Both the position numbers and the translations under genes were made by a program. Of a DNA stretch of 64,000 nt, positions 1 through 10,892 are shown one piece after another (position 1 is the stretch's first letter; every line of letters starts with the position of its first letter). Origin of the DNA: Rhodocyclaceae bacterium. GTDB taxonomy: Bacteria > Pseudomonadota > Gammaproteobacteria > Burkholderiales > Rhodocyclaceae. The notes beneath the pieces are model-generated. The model saw only the letters and a list, made by a program, of their open reading frames with translations. It was not told the origin of the DNA and did not search any database. The DNA lies in contig JAHDYG010000012.1 in assembly GCA_023383815.1 (NCBI GenBank), forward strand, positions 47,385-111,384, in the 5' to 3' direction.

Positions 1-1148
1 TCAATCTGCAGACCTTCGGCAACGTCTATTCGCGGATCTCCAATCCAACCGTGGCGGTATTCGAGGAGCGCATGGCTGCGCTCGAAGGCGGCCGTGCGGC
101 ACTGGCGACGGCGAGTGGTCTCGCGGCGCAGATGACGGCCTTCCTGACGCTGTGCGAAGCCGGCGATGAAATCGTGGCTGCGCGCACCTTGTACGGCGGC
201 AGCTTCTCGCAACTGGATGTCAGCCTCCGCCGGCTCGGCATCCGCACGGTGTTTGTCGATGTACGCGATCCGGCGAGCGTGCGCGCCGCGATCAACGAAC
301 GCACGCGCGCGGTCTATGGCGAGATCATCGGCAATCCGGGTCTCAACGTGATGGATCTGGAAGCAATCGGCGAGATCTGTCGCGATGCCGGGGTGCCACT
401 GATCATCGATAACACGCTTGCCTCACCGTATCTGTGCCGGCCCCTGGAACGGGGGGCGGACATCGTCGTGCATTCGGCAACCAAGTACATCGGTGGTCAC
501 GGTACGACGATGGGGGGCGTCATTGTCGAGTCCGGGCGATTCCCGTGGGACAACGGACGCTTCCCGCAGATGGTCGAGCCGTCCGAGGGCTACCATGGCG
601 TGCGCTTCCATGAAACCTTCGGCGATTTCGGCTTCACGATGAAGGCGCGCATGGAAACCCTGCGCACGCTCGGTCCGGCATTGTCGCCGTTCAACGCCTT
701 CCTGTTGTTGCAGGGGCTGGAAACCTTGCCGATCCGGATGGAGCGGCACGTGGCGAATGCGCAGGCGGTGGCGGATTTTCTGTCGGGTCACCCGCAGGTC
801 AGCTGGGTGAACTACCCCGGACTGCCCGAAAGCAGCGAATTCATGCTGGCGCAACGCTATCTGCCGAAGGGGGCGGGTGGGATCCTGTCGTTCGGGATCC
901 GTGGTGGCCAGCCCGCGGGCGAGCGGTTCATCGAATCGCTGCAGATGATCAGCCATCTGGCGAACGTCGGCGATGCCCGCTCGCTGGTGATCCACCCGGC
1001 CTCGACCACGCACCGCCAACTGTCCGCGGACGAGCAGATCGCCGCTGGCGTGCCGCCTGACATGATCCGGCTGTCGGTCGGGATCGAGACGATCGATGAC
1101 ATCGTCTGGGATCTCGAACAGGCGCTGGCGAGGCTGCAAGGGGGATAG
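1..1148 (+). CDS. metY: O-acetylhomoserine sulfhydrylase (MetY type), 5' end missing
   Basis: PLP-dependent enzyme of the Cys/Met metabolism family. It makes homocysteine from an activated homoserine ester and sulfide in the cytoplasm. The reading frame is open from the window's first full codon (position 3, in-frame text NVYSRISNPT), so the N-terminus lies upstream and the GTG at 51 is internal. The PLP lysine sits in HSATKYIGGHG, and PHHLD-type family landmarks follow, including the MetY-style insertion around FPWDNGRFPQMVEPSEGYHG. About 381 residues are visible of a family usually near 425-430. That insertion argues for MetY rather than the shorter MetZ (O-succinylhomoserine) enzymes. The stop is 3 nt from the next gene's start. 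Confidence 0.88.
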   Translation, partial: NLQTFGNVYSRISNPTVAVFEERMAALEGGRAALATASGLAAQMTAFLTLCEAGDEIVAARTLYGGSFSQLDVSLRRLGIRTVFVDVRDPASVRAAINERTRAVYGEIIGNPGLNVMDLEAIGEICRDAGVPLIIDNTLASPYLCRPLERGADIVVHSATKYIGGHGTTMGGVIVESGRFPWDNGRFPQMVEPSEGYHGVRFHETFGDFGFTMKARMETLRTLGPALSPFNAFLLLQGLETLPIRMERHVANAQAVADFLSGHPQVSWVNYPGLPESSEFMLAQRYLPKGAGGILSFGIRGGQPAGERFIESLQMISHLANVGDARSLVIHPASTTHRQLSADEQIAAGVPPDMIRLSVGIETIDDIVWDLEQALARLQGG

Positions 1149-1151
1149 CGC

Positions 1152-1778
1152 GTGCGCGGACTGCTCTGGCTCGTTGCGGTGCTCCTGTTCGTGTATGCAG
1201 CGTTCGAGCTGTTTCGCGGCTATCGTCTGCGTGCACGTCCGCAGATTGCCGAGGAGAACCCGCCGGATCGCACGGAGGATGCGACGCCAAGGCTGTTTGA
1301 GTCGAATGCCGACGAACCGGCGCGGCGCGAGGCGGTCCGCAGGGTCTACGAGGCCGTCGTCGAAGAGGAAGGGAGTGGCACGGCCGATGCGTGGGTACAG
1401 GCGGAAGGCGGGCCTGATCGGGTGATGGTCGAGGAACAGGCCGGACAGGCCTCCGGAGGCGGATCCGCTCCCTCCTTTCAATCTGAACTGGAAGTGCGCC
1501 AGCTGCGCCAGGAGATCGCCAGGCTGGAAACGCAGGTTGCGGTGCAGCGCGAAGAGCTCGCGGCGCTGGGCGATGAGTTGCGGTTGGTGAAATCGCAGAT
1601 GGAGGCAGCCGTGGTGCCGCGGACGATGTCGCCCGAATACAGTGAGGCGCTGGTCTTCGCGCGCAGGGGGCTCGATGCCGAGGGGATCGCCGAACGATGC
1701 GGCATCTCGAAGGCGGAGGCCGAGCTCGTCCATGCGCTGGCGCGCAGAGGGCCGGATGAGCGGGAGAGCGAGGTATGA
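1152..1778 (+). CDS. DUF2802-like membrane-anchored coiled-coil protein
   Basis: Protein of 208 residues. One N-terminal membrane helix (about residues 3-20, LLWLVAVLLFVYAAFELF) is followed by an acidic variable region. A coiled coil lies at about 112-150 (heptads of L/E/Q/R). A C-terminal helix-turn-helix-like segment (YSEALVFARRGLDAEGIAER and what follows, about 170-200) matches my recollection of DUF2802, often found near flagellar or motility genes. The GTG start has an AAGGGGG ribosome-binding site 6 nt upstream. The gene overlaps the next one by 4 nt (ATGA) and probably forms an operon with it. The function is unknown; fliW two genes downstream fits a motility link only loosely. Confidence 0.7.
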   Translation: MRGLLWLVAVLLFVYAAFELFRGYRLRARPQIAEENPPDRTEDATPRLFESNADEPARREAVRRVYEAVVEEEGSGTADAWVQAEGGPDRVMVEEQAGQASGGGSAPSFQSELEVRQLRQEIARLETQVAVQREELAALGDELRLVKSQMEAAVVPRTMSPEYSEALVFARRGLDAEGIAERCGISKAEAELVHALARRGPDERESEV

Positions 1779-2800
1779 CGACAAGCGCCCGGATCGGAAG
1801 TGCGGGGCGTGAATGGCCGATCCGCAGGGAGAACCTCATTCGTGCCGCGCTGGCGTTTTCCCTGATGTGGATGCTGGTCATCGGCTTGATGGTGACCGGC
1901 GGATCGCAGCCGGTAGCGCAGGAATCGAGCGCAGTCTCGTCCCCCCCGAGCCTGACCCTCTCGTCCGAACCGGTGGCGCGCGATGCGGGTTCGCCGGTTC
2001 GGGCGGATCTTCCTGCCTGGGCGCTGCCTGTCGAAGAGGCGGGCGCTCAGAGCGGCGACCGGACGGTGGAGGCGGGGAATGTGGCGGGCGAACTGTCCGG
2101 GAAGGCGTCGCCGGATGCGGAATCCAGTGAAAGCCGGTCTGGGACGGAGGTGGACGCGCAGGCCCTGACGGCGCTTGCGCGTGCAGCAGAAGGGGCGTAC
2201 GCGCGGCAGGCAGAAAGCCGGGCGGAGCCCGAACCGTCGCCCCGGGAAGCCGATCGCGAGGCGCTGCCGACGCGGGCATCGGTTTCCGATGGAGCGCCGC
2301 GGGCCACGACGCCTGCAGCAAGTGCCGGCGCATCGAAATCTCCTCGGGCGGTGACCGAACCGGTCGCCGCATCGGGTGCGGCTTTCAGGATCCGGCTGGG
2401 AGATTTCGAGGCGCTCGATGCAGTCCAGAGCCGGCAGGCTGATCTGGTGGCGAGGGGACACCCGGCTGCCCTTCAGGTTCGTGTGGCGGCCGGCCCGTAC
2501 CGCGTGCGCGGGCAGGCCGAACAGGCGGTTGCCAGACTGCGTCGCGAACACGGACTGGGTGGCTTGCTCGTGTCCTTGCCGTCCGGCTCGGGAATTCTGG
2601 TCCAGCTTGGGGTATTCTCCGATGCCGCCAATGCGGCGGCGCTGGAGCGGAGACTCACCGGTTCGGGCTATCCGGCGGTCTCGCACGGGAGAATCGTGCT
2701 TGGTCCCTATCCGGATCGCGCGATGGCCGAATCGGAGTTGAAGCGTCTGCGCGCCCAGGGCGGCGCGAATGCCGCCGCCGTTGTGTTGCCGGCATCGTGA
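1775..2800 (+). CDS. SPOR-domain membrane protein with two tandem SPOR repeats
   Basis: Protein of 341 residues with one membrane helix at about 21-43. A long low-complexity periplasmic linker rich in Ala, Glu, Ser and Pro follows, then two SPOR-like repeats at about 198-260 (FRIRLGDFEALDAVQSRQ... AGPYRVRG) and 270-335 (ILVQLGVFSDAANAAALERR... LGPYPDRA). SPOR domains bind denuded septal peptidoglycan, so a role at the division site or cell wall is likely. The start overlaps the upstream stop as ATGA, which implies translational coupling with the DUF2802-like gene. It is not clearly FtsN or DedD; the double SPOR arrangement is the notable part. Confidence 0.75.
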   Translation: MTTSARIGSAGREWPIRRENLIRAALAFSLMWMLVIGLMVTGGSQPVAQESSAVSSPPSLTLSSEPVARDAGSPVRADLPAWALPVEEAGAQSGDRTVEAGNVAGELSGKASPDAESSESRSGTEVDAQALTALARAAEGAYARQAESRAEPEPSPREADREALPTRASVSDGAPRATTPAASAGASKSPRAVTEPVAASGAAFRIRLGDFEALDAVQSRQADLVARGHPAALQVRVAAGPYRVRGQAEQAVARLRREHGLGGLLVSLPSGSGILVQLGVFSDAANAAALERRLTGSGYPAVSHGRIVLGPYPDRAMAESELKRLRAQGGANAAAVVLPAS

Positions 2801-2858
2801 TGTCGGGCTGCAATCGGCAGGGTCCGATGATAATGATCCTTTTCATGGGAGTGAGAAC

Positions 2859-3296
2859 ATGAACATTCTGAGTCCGGTCCTAGGTGCGATCGATGTGTCC
2901 GACGACAAGGTGATCGAGTTTCCGGCGGGTCTGCCTGGTTTCGAGCAGTGCCGGCGCTTCGTGCTCGTGCATGACGCCGAGCAGAACGCAGGACTCTTCA
3001 TGCTGCAAAGTGTCGATGACCCCGAACTGGTGCTGTCGATCACGGGACCCGAGATGCTGCGCGTGAATTACGAGTTCACGCTCTCGGATGACGAACTCGA
3101 AATGCTGGAGCTCAAGAAGCCCGAGGATGCTGCGGTTGCAGTCATCCTGAGCAAGGAGGAGGGCGAGTCGCCCGCCAGTGCAGGCTTGCGGGGCAATTTC
3201 ATGGCGCCGCTGGTGATCAACACGGTGACCCGCAAGGGGGTACAGAAGATCATCAACAAGCGCGGTTGCGAACTGACCCTGCGCGCGATCGACTGA
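2859..3296 (+). CDS. fliW: Flagellar assembly factor FliW
   Basis: FliW is a small cytoplasmic protein that binds flagellin and antagonises the translational regulator CsrA. The 145-residue protein carries the family signature EFPAGLPGFEQCRRFVLVHD near the N-terminus, a middle segment LLSITGPEML-like (here VLSITGPEMLRVNYEF), and the C-terminal VNTVTRKGVQKI segment. Its length is normal for the family. The ATG at 2859 follows GGGAGTGAG and was chosen over an upstream in-frame start at 2769 that would add unrelated residues overlapping the previous gene. No flagellin, csrA or other flagellar gene is in the window, so it is an isolated member of that system here. Confidence 0.88.
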   Translation: MNILSPVLGAIDVSDDKVIEFPAGLPGFEQCRRFVLVHDAEQNAGLFMLQSVDDPELVLSITGPEMLRVNYEFTLSDDELEMLELKKPEDAAVAVILSKEEGESPASAGLRGNFMAPLVINTVTRKGVQKIINKRGCELTLRAID

Positions 3297-3381
3297 TCCG
3301 GACGGACTTTGGAGCGAACCGTGACCCCGGGCATCCGGGAGGGCGCCGCTTCTCTTGATTGCCTGAAGAGGAACTGAATTC

Positions 3382-3762
3382 ATGAGCCGTATCATCATCT
3401 CCACCTCCAACGCTCCAGCCGCGATTGGAACGTACTCGCAGGCCGTTCGGGTCGGTGACACCGTGTACGTGTCGGGCCAGATCGGGCTCGATCCTGGCTC
3501 GATGCAGATGGCAGAGGGGTTCGAAGCGCAAACGGTGCGGGTGTTCGAGAACCTCAAGGCCGTGGCGGAGGCTGCGGGAGGTTCGCTTGCGGATGCCGTG
3601 AAGCTCACGATCTTCCTGACCGACCTTGGAAATTTCGCCAGGGTCAACGAGATCATGGCGCGCTATTTTGCCGAGCCCTATCCGGCGCGCGCGGCCGTCG
3701 GTGTCAAGGAACTGCCGAAAGGGGCTCAAGTCGAGGCAGACGCGGTGCTCGTGTTCGCCTGA
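3382..3762 (+). CDS. ridA: RidA/YjgF/Rid family reactive-intermediate deaminase
   Basis: RidA hydrolyses reactive enamine/imine intermediates released by PLP enzymes such as threonine dehydratase. The 126-residue protein starts with the typical [13 protein letters not shown] segment. It carries [11 protein letters not shown] and the substrate-binding arginine in [26 protein letters not shown] lies 8 nt before the ATG. It stands between fliW and recG, a common neighbour (spoT-ridA-recG in many proteobacteria). Confidence 0.93.
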   Translation: MSRIIISTSNAPAAIGTYSQAVRVGDTVYVSGQIGLDPGSMQMAEGFEAQTVRVFENLKAVAEAAGGSLADAVKLTIFLTDLGNFARVNEIMARYFAEPYPARAAVGVKELPKGAQVEADAVLVFA

Positions 3763-3819
3763 ACCCCCGCCGAACCGTCGTAGACCTTGAGTGAGGCAGG
3801 AGACGGGAAGGCATTGCCC

Positions 3820-5868
<2,049 letters not shown>

Positions 5869-6012
5869 CCGGGGCGCACGGGTGGTAGCGCGGGTGTATC
5901 ATCCGCCCCTTATATTTCCGGTCGCTGGCCGCGTGCGGCCCATCGCGTGGAGCCGGGCAGTTTCCGGGCTGGCGTGTTGCTGCGGCCGAATGCGGCTTGA
6001 AGGGTGTCTCGA

Positions 6013-7188
6013 ATGCGTCGTCTGTTGGCCTTTGCAATCCTCGTCGTGGCCCTCGGTGGCTTCCTGTGGCTGCAGGCGACCCGTCCGGCACCCCAAGCGG
6101 TCGAGGTGCGTGAGCGGGTATGGCGTGTCGAGACGATGCAGGTCGAACCGGCCAAGCTGCGCCCGACCCTCAAGCTATACGGGCGCGTCGAGGCGCCCGA
6201 CCGGATGCGGGCCGCCGCCCCAGTCGCTGGCCGAGTGCTTGACGTGTACGTGCGTGACGGCGAGCGCGTCGCTGCGGGGCAGGTGCTTGCACGGCTTGAC
6301 CCGCGTGACCTGGAGCCGCGTCTGCAGCAGGCCCGCGCCGAGCTCGAGCGCGAAATCGTTCGGGTGCAGCATGACCGTGAGGCACTCGAGCAGGAGCGCA
6401 GGCTGCTGGAGCTGGTCGAGGCGCGGCTCGAACGGGCGACCCGGCTCCAGGGTGCGCGCGCCGGGGCTGAAAGCGCGGTCGATCAGGCGCGCGAGGAGGT
6501 GATCCGGGCACGTCTTGCCTTGAATCAGCGCAACCAGGCCATCGCGGAGCATCCTGCGAGACTGGAGTTGCTGAAGGCGCGGGTCGCTGAGGCCGAGCGG
6601 GATGTCAGTCGGGGGCGGATCGTTGCACCCTTCGACGCCCGGATCAGTCGGGTCGAGGTTGCGGCAGGCGATCCGGTTCAGGCCGGCCAGAGCATGCTGT
6701 CGCTCTATGCGGACGACGCGCTCTACCTGCGTGCAGCGGTGCCCGCCTTGTATGCAGCCGAACTTGGGGCTGCGATCGCTGCAGGGGATGTGCTGGAGGC
6801 GGCGGTGCGCTTCGGAACGAAGACCTTTGCCGCCCGCCTCGAGCGCATTGCCGGCGAGGGGGATGCGCGCGGGGTCGACGCCTTGCTGCGACTCGGGCAA
6901 GGGGTCGACGTGCCAGCCGGAGCATTCGTCGAGGCCGTTCTGGAGCGTCCCGAGGTCCAGGCTGTGCTCTCGCTCCCGTTCTCTGCGCTCCACGGCGGAG
7001 ATCGGATCTACGAGGTGCGCAAAGACCGGATCGCCGCACAGAGGATCGAGCGTGTGGGCTCGCATGAGGTGGGCGGAGTGCCGCACGTGCTGTTGCGGGT
7101 CGCCGATTCCGATCGTGCGCTGGAGGTGATGACCAGTCATCTTCCCCATGCGGTGGACGGGCTTGCCGTGGAAGTCGTGCGCCCATGA
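6013..7188 (+). CDS. RND efflux periplasmic adaptor (membrane fusion protein)
   Basis: HlyD/AcrA-type adaptor linking an inner-membrane RND pump to an outer-membrane channel. It has an N-terminal membrane anchor or signal (RRLLAFAILVVALGGFLWLQ) and a first lipoyl half (about residues 60-95, PVAGRVLDVYVRDGERVAAG). A long alpha-hairpin of about 100 residues rich in E/R/L/A follows, then the second lipoyl half (RIVAPFDARISRVEVAAGDPV) and a beta-barrel region. ATG 6013 has AAGGG 8 nt upstream; GTG 6004 is a weaker alternative. The gene overlaps the pump gene by 4 nt. The 144 bp before it, after recG, hold no gene. Confidence 0.87.
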   Translation: MRRLLAFAILVVALGGFLWLQATRPAPQAVEVRERVWRVETMQVEPAKLRPTLKLYGRVEAPDRMRAAAPVAGRVLDVYVRDGERVAAGQVLARLDPRDLEPRLQQARAELEREIVRVQHDREALEQERRLLELVEARLERATRLQGARAGAESAVDQAREEVIRARLALNQRNQAIAEHPARLELLKARVAEAERDVSRGRIVAPFDARISRVEVAAGDPVQAGQSMLSLYADDALYLRAAVPALYAAELGAAIAAGDVLEAAVRFGTKTFAARLERIAGEGDARGVDALLRLGQGVDVPAGAFVEAVLERPEVQAVLSLPFSALHGGDRIYEVRKDRIAAQRIERVGSHEVGGVPHVLLRVADSDRALEVMTSHLPHAVDGLAVEVVRP

Positions 7189-10100
7189 GGGATGGCGTCC
7201 TTGCTGGGCTCCTGAGGCATCCGGTCGCGGCGAACGTGCTCGTACTGCTGGCGATGATGGCGGGTCTGGTCGGGTTGCTGCGGATGAACGTGCAGTTCTT
7301 TCCCAGCTTCGAGCTCGATCTCATCAGCGTGCGGGTAGTGTGGAGCGGGGCTTCGGCGGAGGACGTCGAACAGGGCATCACGACCCCGCTCGAAGAGCGA
7401 CTGCGCACGATTGACGGACTCAAGCGCATGACCTCGACTTCGGCCCAGGGTGTCTCCAGCATCACGCTCGAGTTGCACGAAGGCTCCGATCCGCTTGCCG
7501 CGCTCGACCAGGCGCGCCAGCGTGTCGACGAGTTCCGCAACCTGCCGCGCGATGCCGAACCACCCCAGGTGAGCAGGGTCGTTCGCTATGAGCCGATTGC
7601 GCGACTGCTCGTGCGCGGTGGCAGCGTGGAGGAACTGCGGCCGTGGGTGCGTCGCTTCGAATCCGAATTGCTTGCTGCGGGTATCGACCGGATCAGCATC
7701 ACGGGCCTGCCTCAGGAGCGCATCGCGGTCGAAGTCCCCTCGGCAGCGCTCGAAGCACTCGGGCTGTCCCTGCCGGGCATTGGCGAGCGGATTTCGGCGC
7801 TCGCGCGCGATGTCCCGGCCGGCGCTGCGGGGGAACTGGACGGTGCGCGCGACGTGCGCGGTCTCGAACAGCGGCGTGATCCGCTCGATTTCGAAGGGCT
7901 GCCGGTCGTCAGCGACGAACGGGGTCTCATCCGTCTTGGAGAGATCGCGCGAATCACACGCGAGGCACGCCCGGGTGAGGTCGGGTTGTCCGAGGGCGGC
8001 GACGTCGTGGTCGAACTTCTGTTGCAGCGCAGCGAGAGCGGGCACTCCCTGCGTGCGGCGAGGGTCTTCGAAGGCTGGCTCGACGCCACGGTGCCGACCC
8101 TGCCGCCTTCAATCCGCCTTGAGGTGTTCGACACGCAGTGGCAACTGATCCGCGACCGGATCCAGTTGCTCGTCAAGAATGGCCTGGGGGGGTTGGTGCT
8201 GGTCGTTGCGGTGCTCTATGCCTTCCTGCCGGCGCGGGTTGCCTTCTGGGTGATGTTCGGGATCCCGACCGCATTTCTTGCGACCCTCGGGTTGATGTAC
8301 TTCTTCGGCGGTTCGATCAACATGATGAGTTTGTTCGCTCTGATCATGGCGCTCGGGATCATCGTGGATGACGCGATCGTCGTGAGCGAGGACGCCGATA
8401 CCCACCGGCGCCGTGGAGAGGGGCCGGAGCAGGCGGCGCTGGGTGGAGCGCGGCGGATGTTCTGGCCGGTGATGGCAGCCTCGCTCACGACGATTGCGGC
8501 CTTCCTCCCGCTGATGCTGGTTGGCGGGATCATGGGCAACGTGATGTTCGACATTCCCTTCGTGATGATCATGGTCATCGTCGCATCGCTGCTGGAGAGT
8601 TTCCTGATCCTGCCGGCACACTTGCGTGGTGCACTGCAGGAGATCTCCGTACGGAGGGTCTCGCGCCTGCGAAGCGCGCTGGAAGGAGGGTTCGAGCGCC
8701 TGCGCGAGGAAGTGTTCCGTCCGCTGGTCACGATTGCGCTCGAGTGGCGCGGAACCACGGTCGCGATCACCCTCGCGACCGTGATTCTTGCTGGGGGCCT
8801 GCTGGCTGGCGGGCGTCTCAGTTTCGTGTTCTTTCCCGCGCCGGAAAGCCCTGTGGTGTTTGCCAATGCGGGTTTTGTCGCCGGCACGCCCCGTTCGCAC
8901 ACCGAAGCGTTCCTGCGTGAACTGGAGCGTGCGCTGATCGAGACGGAACAGGAGCTGGGCGGCGGGCTGATCCGCACGGCCGTGTCCCACCTTGGAGAGT
9001 CGATCGGTGGCGCGGGAGGTGCGACAACGAAAGCCGATCAGCTTGCCTCGATCATGGTCGAGTTGCTGCCGTCGGATCAGCGCGAGGTGCGCAATGAACG
9101 CTTCCTGGCAGTCTGGCGCGAGAAGACCCGCGAGTTTGCCGGGCTCGAGAGCCTCAGTTTCAAGGTGCGCCAGTCCGGACCTCAGGGGAGGGATCTGACG
9201 GTTCGTCTGACAGGACAGGATGCTGCGGTCTTGAAAGCGGCAGCGCTCGATCTGGCCGAAACCATCAAGGCGCTGCCCGGCATCAGCGATTCCGAGGACG
9301 ACATGCCGTTCGGACGCGAGCAGCTGGTGTACCGGCTGACGGCTGCCGGCGAGGCGCTCGGCCTGACGACCGATACCCTGGGCCGGCAGTTGCGTGCGGC
9401 GTTCGACGGCAGCCTTGCGCAGCTCGTGCAAAGCGGACGCGACGAACTGGAGGTACGGGTTCTGCTGCCACGAGCCGAGCGGCAGCGGCTTGATGTTTTC
9501 GATCGACTGGTGGTGGAGGTGCCGGGCGGACAATTCGTGCCGCTCGCGAGTGTTGCGCGATGGGAGTCGCGGAGTGGATTCGAAGCGCTGCGCCATGCCG
9601 ATGGGCGGCTGGCCGTGGAGGTCTCGGCGAGCGTGGATCGGGCCGTGACGAACGCCAATCTCGTTCAGGCCGATCTCCTGCGTGAAGCGCTCCCACGCCT
9701 GTCTGCACGCCATGGTGTGAACTACAGTCTTGAAGGCCAGGCCGCCGACCAGCGTGAAACGATGGAAGACATGCGCATGGGGCTGATGATCGGGTTGGGG
9801 TTGATCTATCTGGTCCTGGTCTGGTCCTTCGGCTCTTGGAGCTGGCCGCTCGTCGTCATGGCCGCCATCCCGCTCGGGCTGGCGGGAGCGATCTACGGAC
9901 ACTGGATGATGGCCCTCGATCTGACGATCCTGTCCCTGTTCGGGTTGTTTGCGCTGGCCGGGATCGTGGTCAACAATTCGATCATCCTCGTCAGCCTGTT
10001 CAAGGAGCTCAAGAACGCGGGCGCAAGCCTTCGCGACGCGTTGATCGGAGCCGCGTGCGGAAGGCTGCGCGCGGTACTGCTAACCTCACTCACGACGATC

Positions 10101-10268
10101 GGGGGGCTGACCCCGTTGATGTTCGAGACTTCCTTGCAGGCGCACTTCCTCATCCCGATGGCCGTATCGATCGCATTCGGGCTCGGATTTTCCGCTGCGA
10201 TCGTGCTCTTCTTCATCCCTGCGCTGCTTCATCTGCTCGAGGATGGAAAGGGCTGGTTCGCACGCTGA
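7185..10268 (+). CDS. RND multidrug-type efflux permease (AcrB/MdtB-like family)
   Basis: Inner-membrane proton-driven exporter of 1027 residues, the usual size. The N-terminal helix (VAANVLVLLAMMAGLVGLL) is followed by the periplasmic signature FFPSFELD and VWSGASAEDVEQGITTPLEE. The central membrane block carries GIIVDDAIVVSEDAD with the paired Asp of the proton relay region, and the second block includes LFALAGIVVNNSIILVSLF. No outer-membrane channel gene is adjacent, so it probably borrows a TolC encoded elsewhere. The substrate cannot be told from the sequence. It is not of the metal-exporting CzcA type seen later in the window. Confidence 0.88.
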   Translation: MRDGVLAGLLRHPVAANVLVLLAMMAGLVGLLRMNVQFFPSFELDLISVRVVWSGASAEDVEQGITTPLEERLRTIDGLKRMTSTSAQGVSSITLELHEGSDPLAALDQARQRVDEFRNLPRDAEPPQVSRVVRYEPIARLLVRGGSVEELRPWVRRFESELLAAGIDRISITGLPQERIAVEVPSAALEALGLSLPGIGERISALARDVPAGAAGELDGARDVRGLEQRRDPLDFEGLPVVSDERGLIRLGEIARITREARPGEVGLSEGGDVVVELLLQRSESGHSLRAARVFEGWLDATVPTLPPSIRLEVFDTQWQLIRDRIQLLVKNGLGGLVLVVAVLYAFLPARVAFWVMFGIPTAFLATLGLMYFFGGSINMMSLFALIMALGIIVDDAIVVSEDADTHRRRGEGPEQAALGGARRMFWPVMAASLTTIAAFLPLMLVGGIMGNVMFDIPFVMIMVIVASLLESFLILPAHLRGALQEISVRRVSRLRSALEGGFERLREEVFRPLVTIALEWRGTTVAITLATVILAGGLLAGGRLSFVFFPAPESPVVFANAGFVAGTPRSHTEAFLRELERALIETEQELGGGLIRTAVSHLGESIGGAGGATTKADQLASIMVELLPSDQREVRNERFLAVWREKTREFAGLESLSFKVRQSGPQGRDLTVRLTGQDAAVLKAAALDLAETIKALPGISDSEDDMPFGREQLVYRLTAAGEALGLTTDTLGRQLRAAFDGSLAQLVQSGRDELEVRVLLPRAERQRLDVFDRLVVEVPGGQFVPLASVARWESRSGFEALRHADGRLAVEVSASVDRAVTNANLVQADLLREALPRLSARHGVNYSLEGQAADQRETMEDMRMGLMIGLGLIYLVLVWSFGSWSWPLVVMAAIPLGLAGAIYGHWMMALDLTILSLFGLFALAGIVVNNSIILVSLFKELKNAGASLRDALIGAACGRLRAVLLTSLTTIGGLTPLMFETSLQAHFLIPMAVSIAFGLGFSAAIVLFFIPALLHLLEDGKGWFAR

Positions 10269-10289
10269 CACCCCGTGGTGGAGCTTCCA

Positions 10290-10892
10290 GTGACGCCTCA
10301 CTTGGCGCTCATCGGCTATGATGCGCGCCATCCGATGCAAGCCCGACGTTCCTCCTGCCGCTGGCGCTGCGCCCGGTCGCGTGCCGTTCTTCCCTCCGAC
10401 CTTCGCCTCTGGCTGACGGACGAAGGGTCCCTGACGGCGCGGATCCGAGCGCGCTGCGATGATTTTTCGGTGCGCGTACTGCGGCAGGGCGCTGGCGCCG
10501 TACTGCGCGACGAATGCGAGGTGCTGGGCCTGCGTCCCGGTCGGCGCTCGCTCGCTCGTGAAGTGCTGCTGATGGCGGGCGGCACGCCCGTGGTGTTCGC
10601 ACGCACGGTTCTGCCGCAGATTCATCCGAGGGGTGCGTGGCAGCTCCTGCGCGGAATCGGTTCGCGACCACTGGGTGCGGCGCTCTTTTCCGATCCAGGC
10701 ATCGAGCGCTGTCCGCTTGCCACTGCATCGCTCGATTGGCGAGATGCGCGCTATCATCGTGCGGTCGAGACCGGTGCCGTCGCGGGTCGGCCCGCGCGAC
10801 TGTGGGCGCGCCGCTCGGTGTTTCGCCAGAACGGACAGCCGCTCCTGGTGACCGAGGTCTTCCTTCCGGCCATATCTACTCTCTACCGATGA
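10290..10892 (+). CDS. ubiC: Chorismate--pyruvate lyase UbiC
   Basis: UbiC converts chorismate to 4-hydroxybenzoate and pyruvate, the first committed step of ubiquinone synthesis. The family signature LRLWLTDEGSLTARI is present near residue 40, with EVLLMAGGTPVVFARTVLP in the centre and WARRSVFRQNGQPLLVTEVFLP at the C-terminus, including the conserved glutamate region. I prefer GTG 10290 because GGTGGAG lies 6 nt upstream; GTG 10275 and ATG 10335 are in frame too. The stop overlaps the ubiA start (ATGA), so the two genes are coupled. Confidence 0.85.
   Translation: MTPHLALIGYDARHPMQARRSSCRWRCARSRAVLPSDLRLWLTDEGSLTARIRARCDDFSVRVLRQGAGAVLRDECEVLGLRPGRRSLAREVLLMAGGTPVVFARTVLPQIHPRGAWQLLRGIGSRPLGAALFSDPGIERCPLATASLDWRDARYHRAVETGAVAGRPARLWARRSVFRQNGQPLLVTEVFLPAISTLYR

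Noticed and set aside
423..1784. Long antisense reading frame opposite metY
   Set aside because: Codon-position GC shadow of real genes; no start signal or recognisable domain.
8109..9902. 597-codon antisense frame opposite the RND permease
   Set aside because: Low-complexity His/Arg/Gln-rich translation typical of antisense frames in GC-rich DNA.
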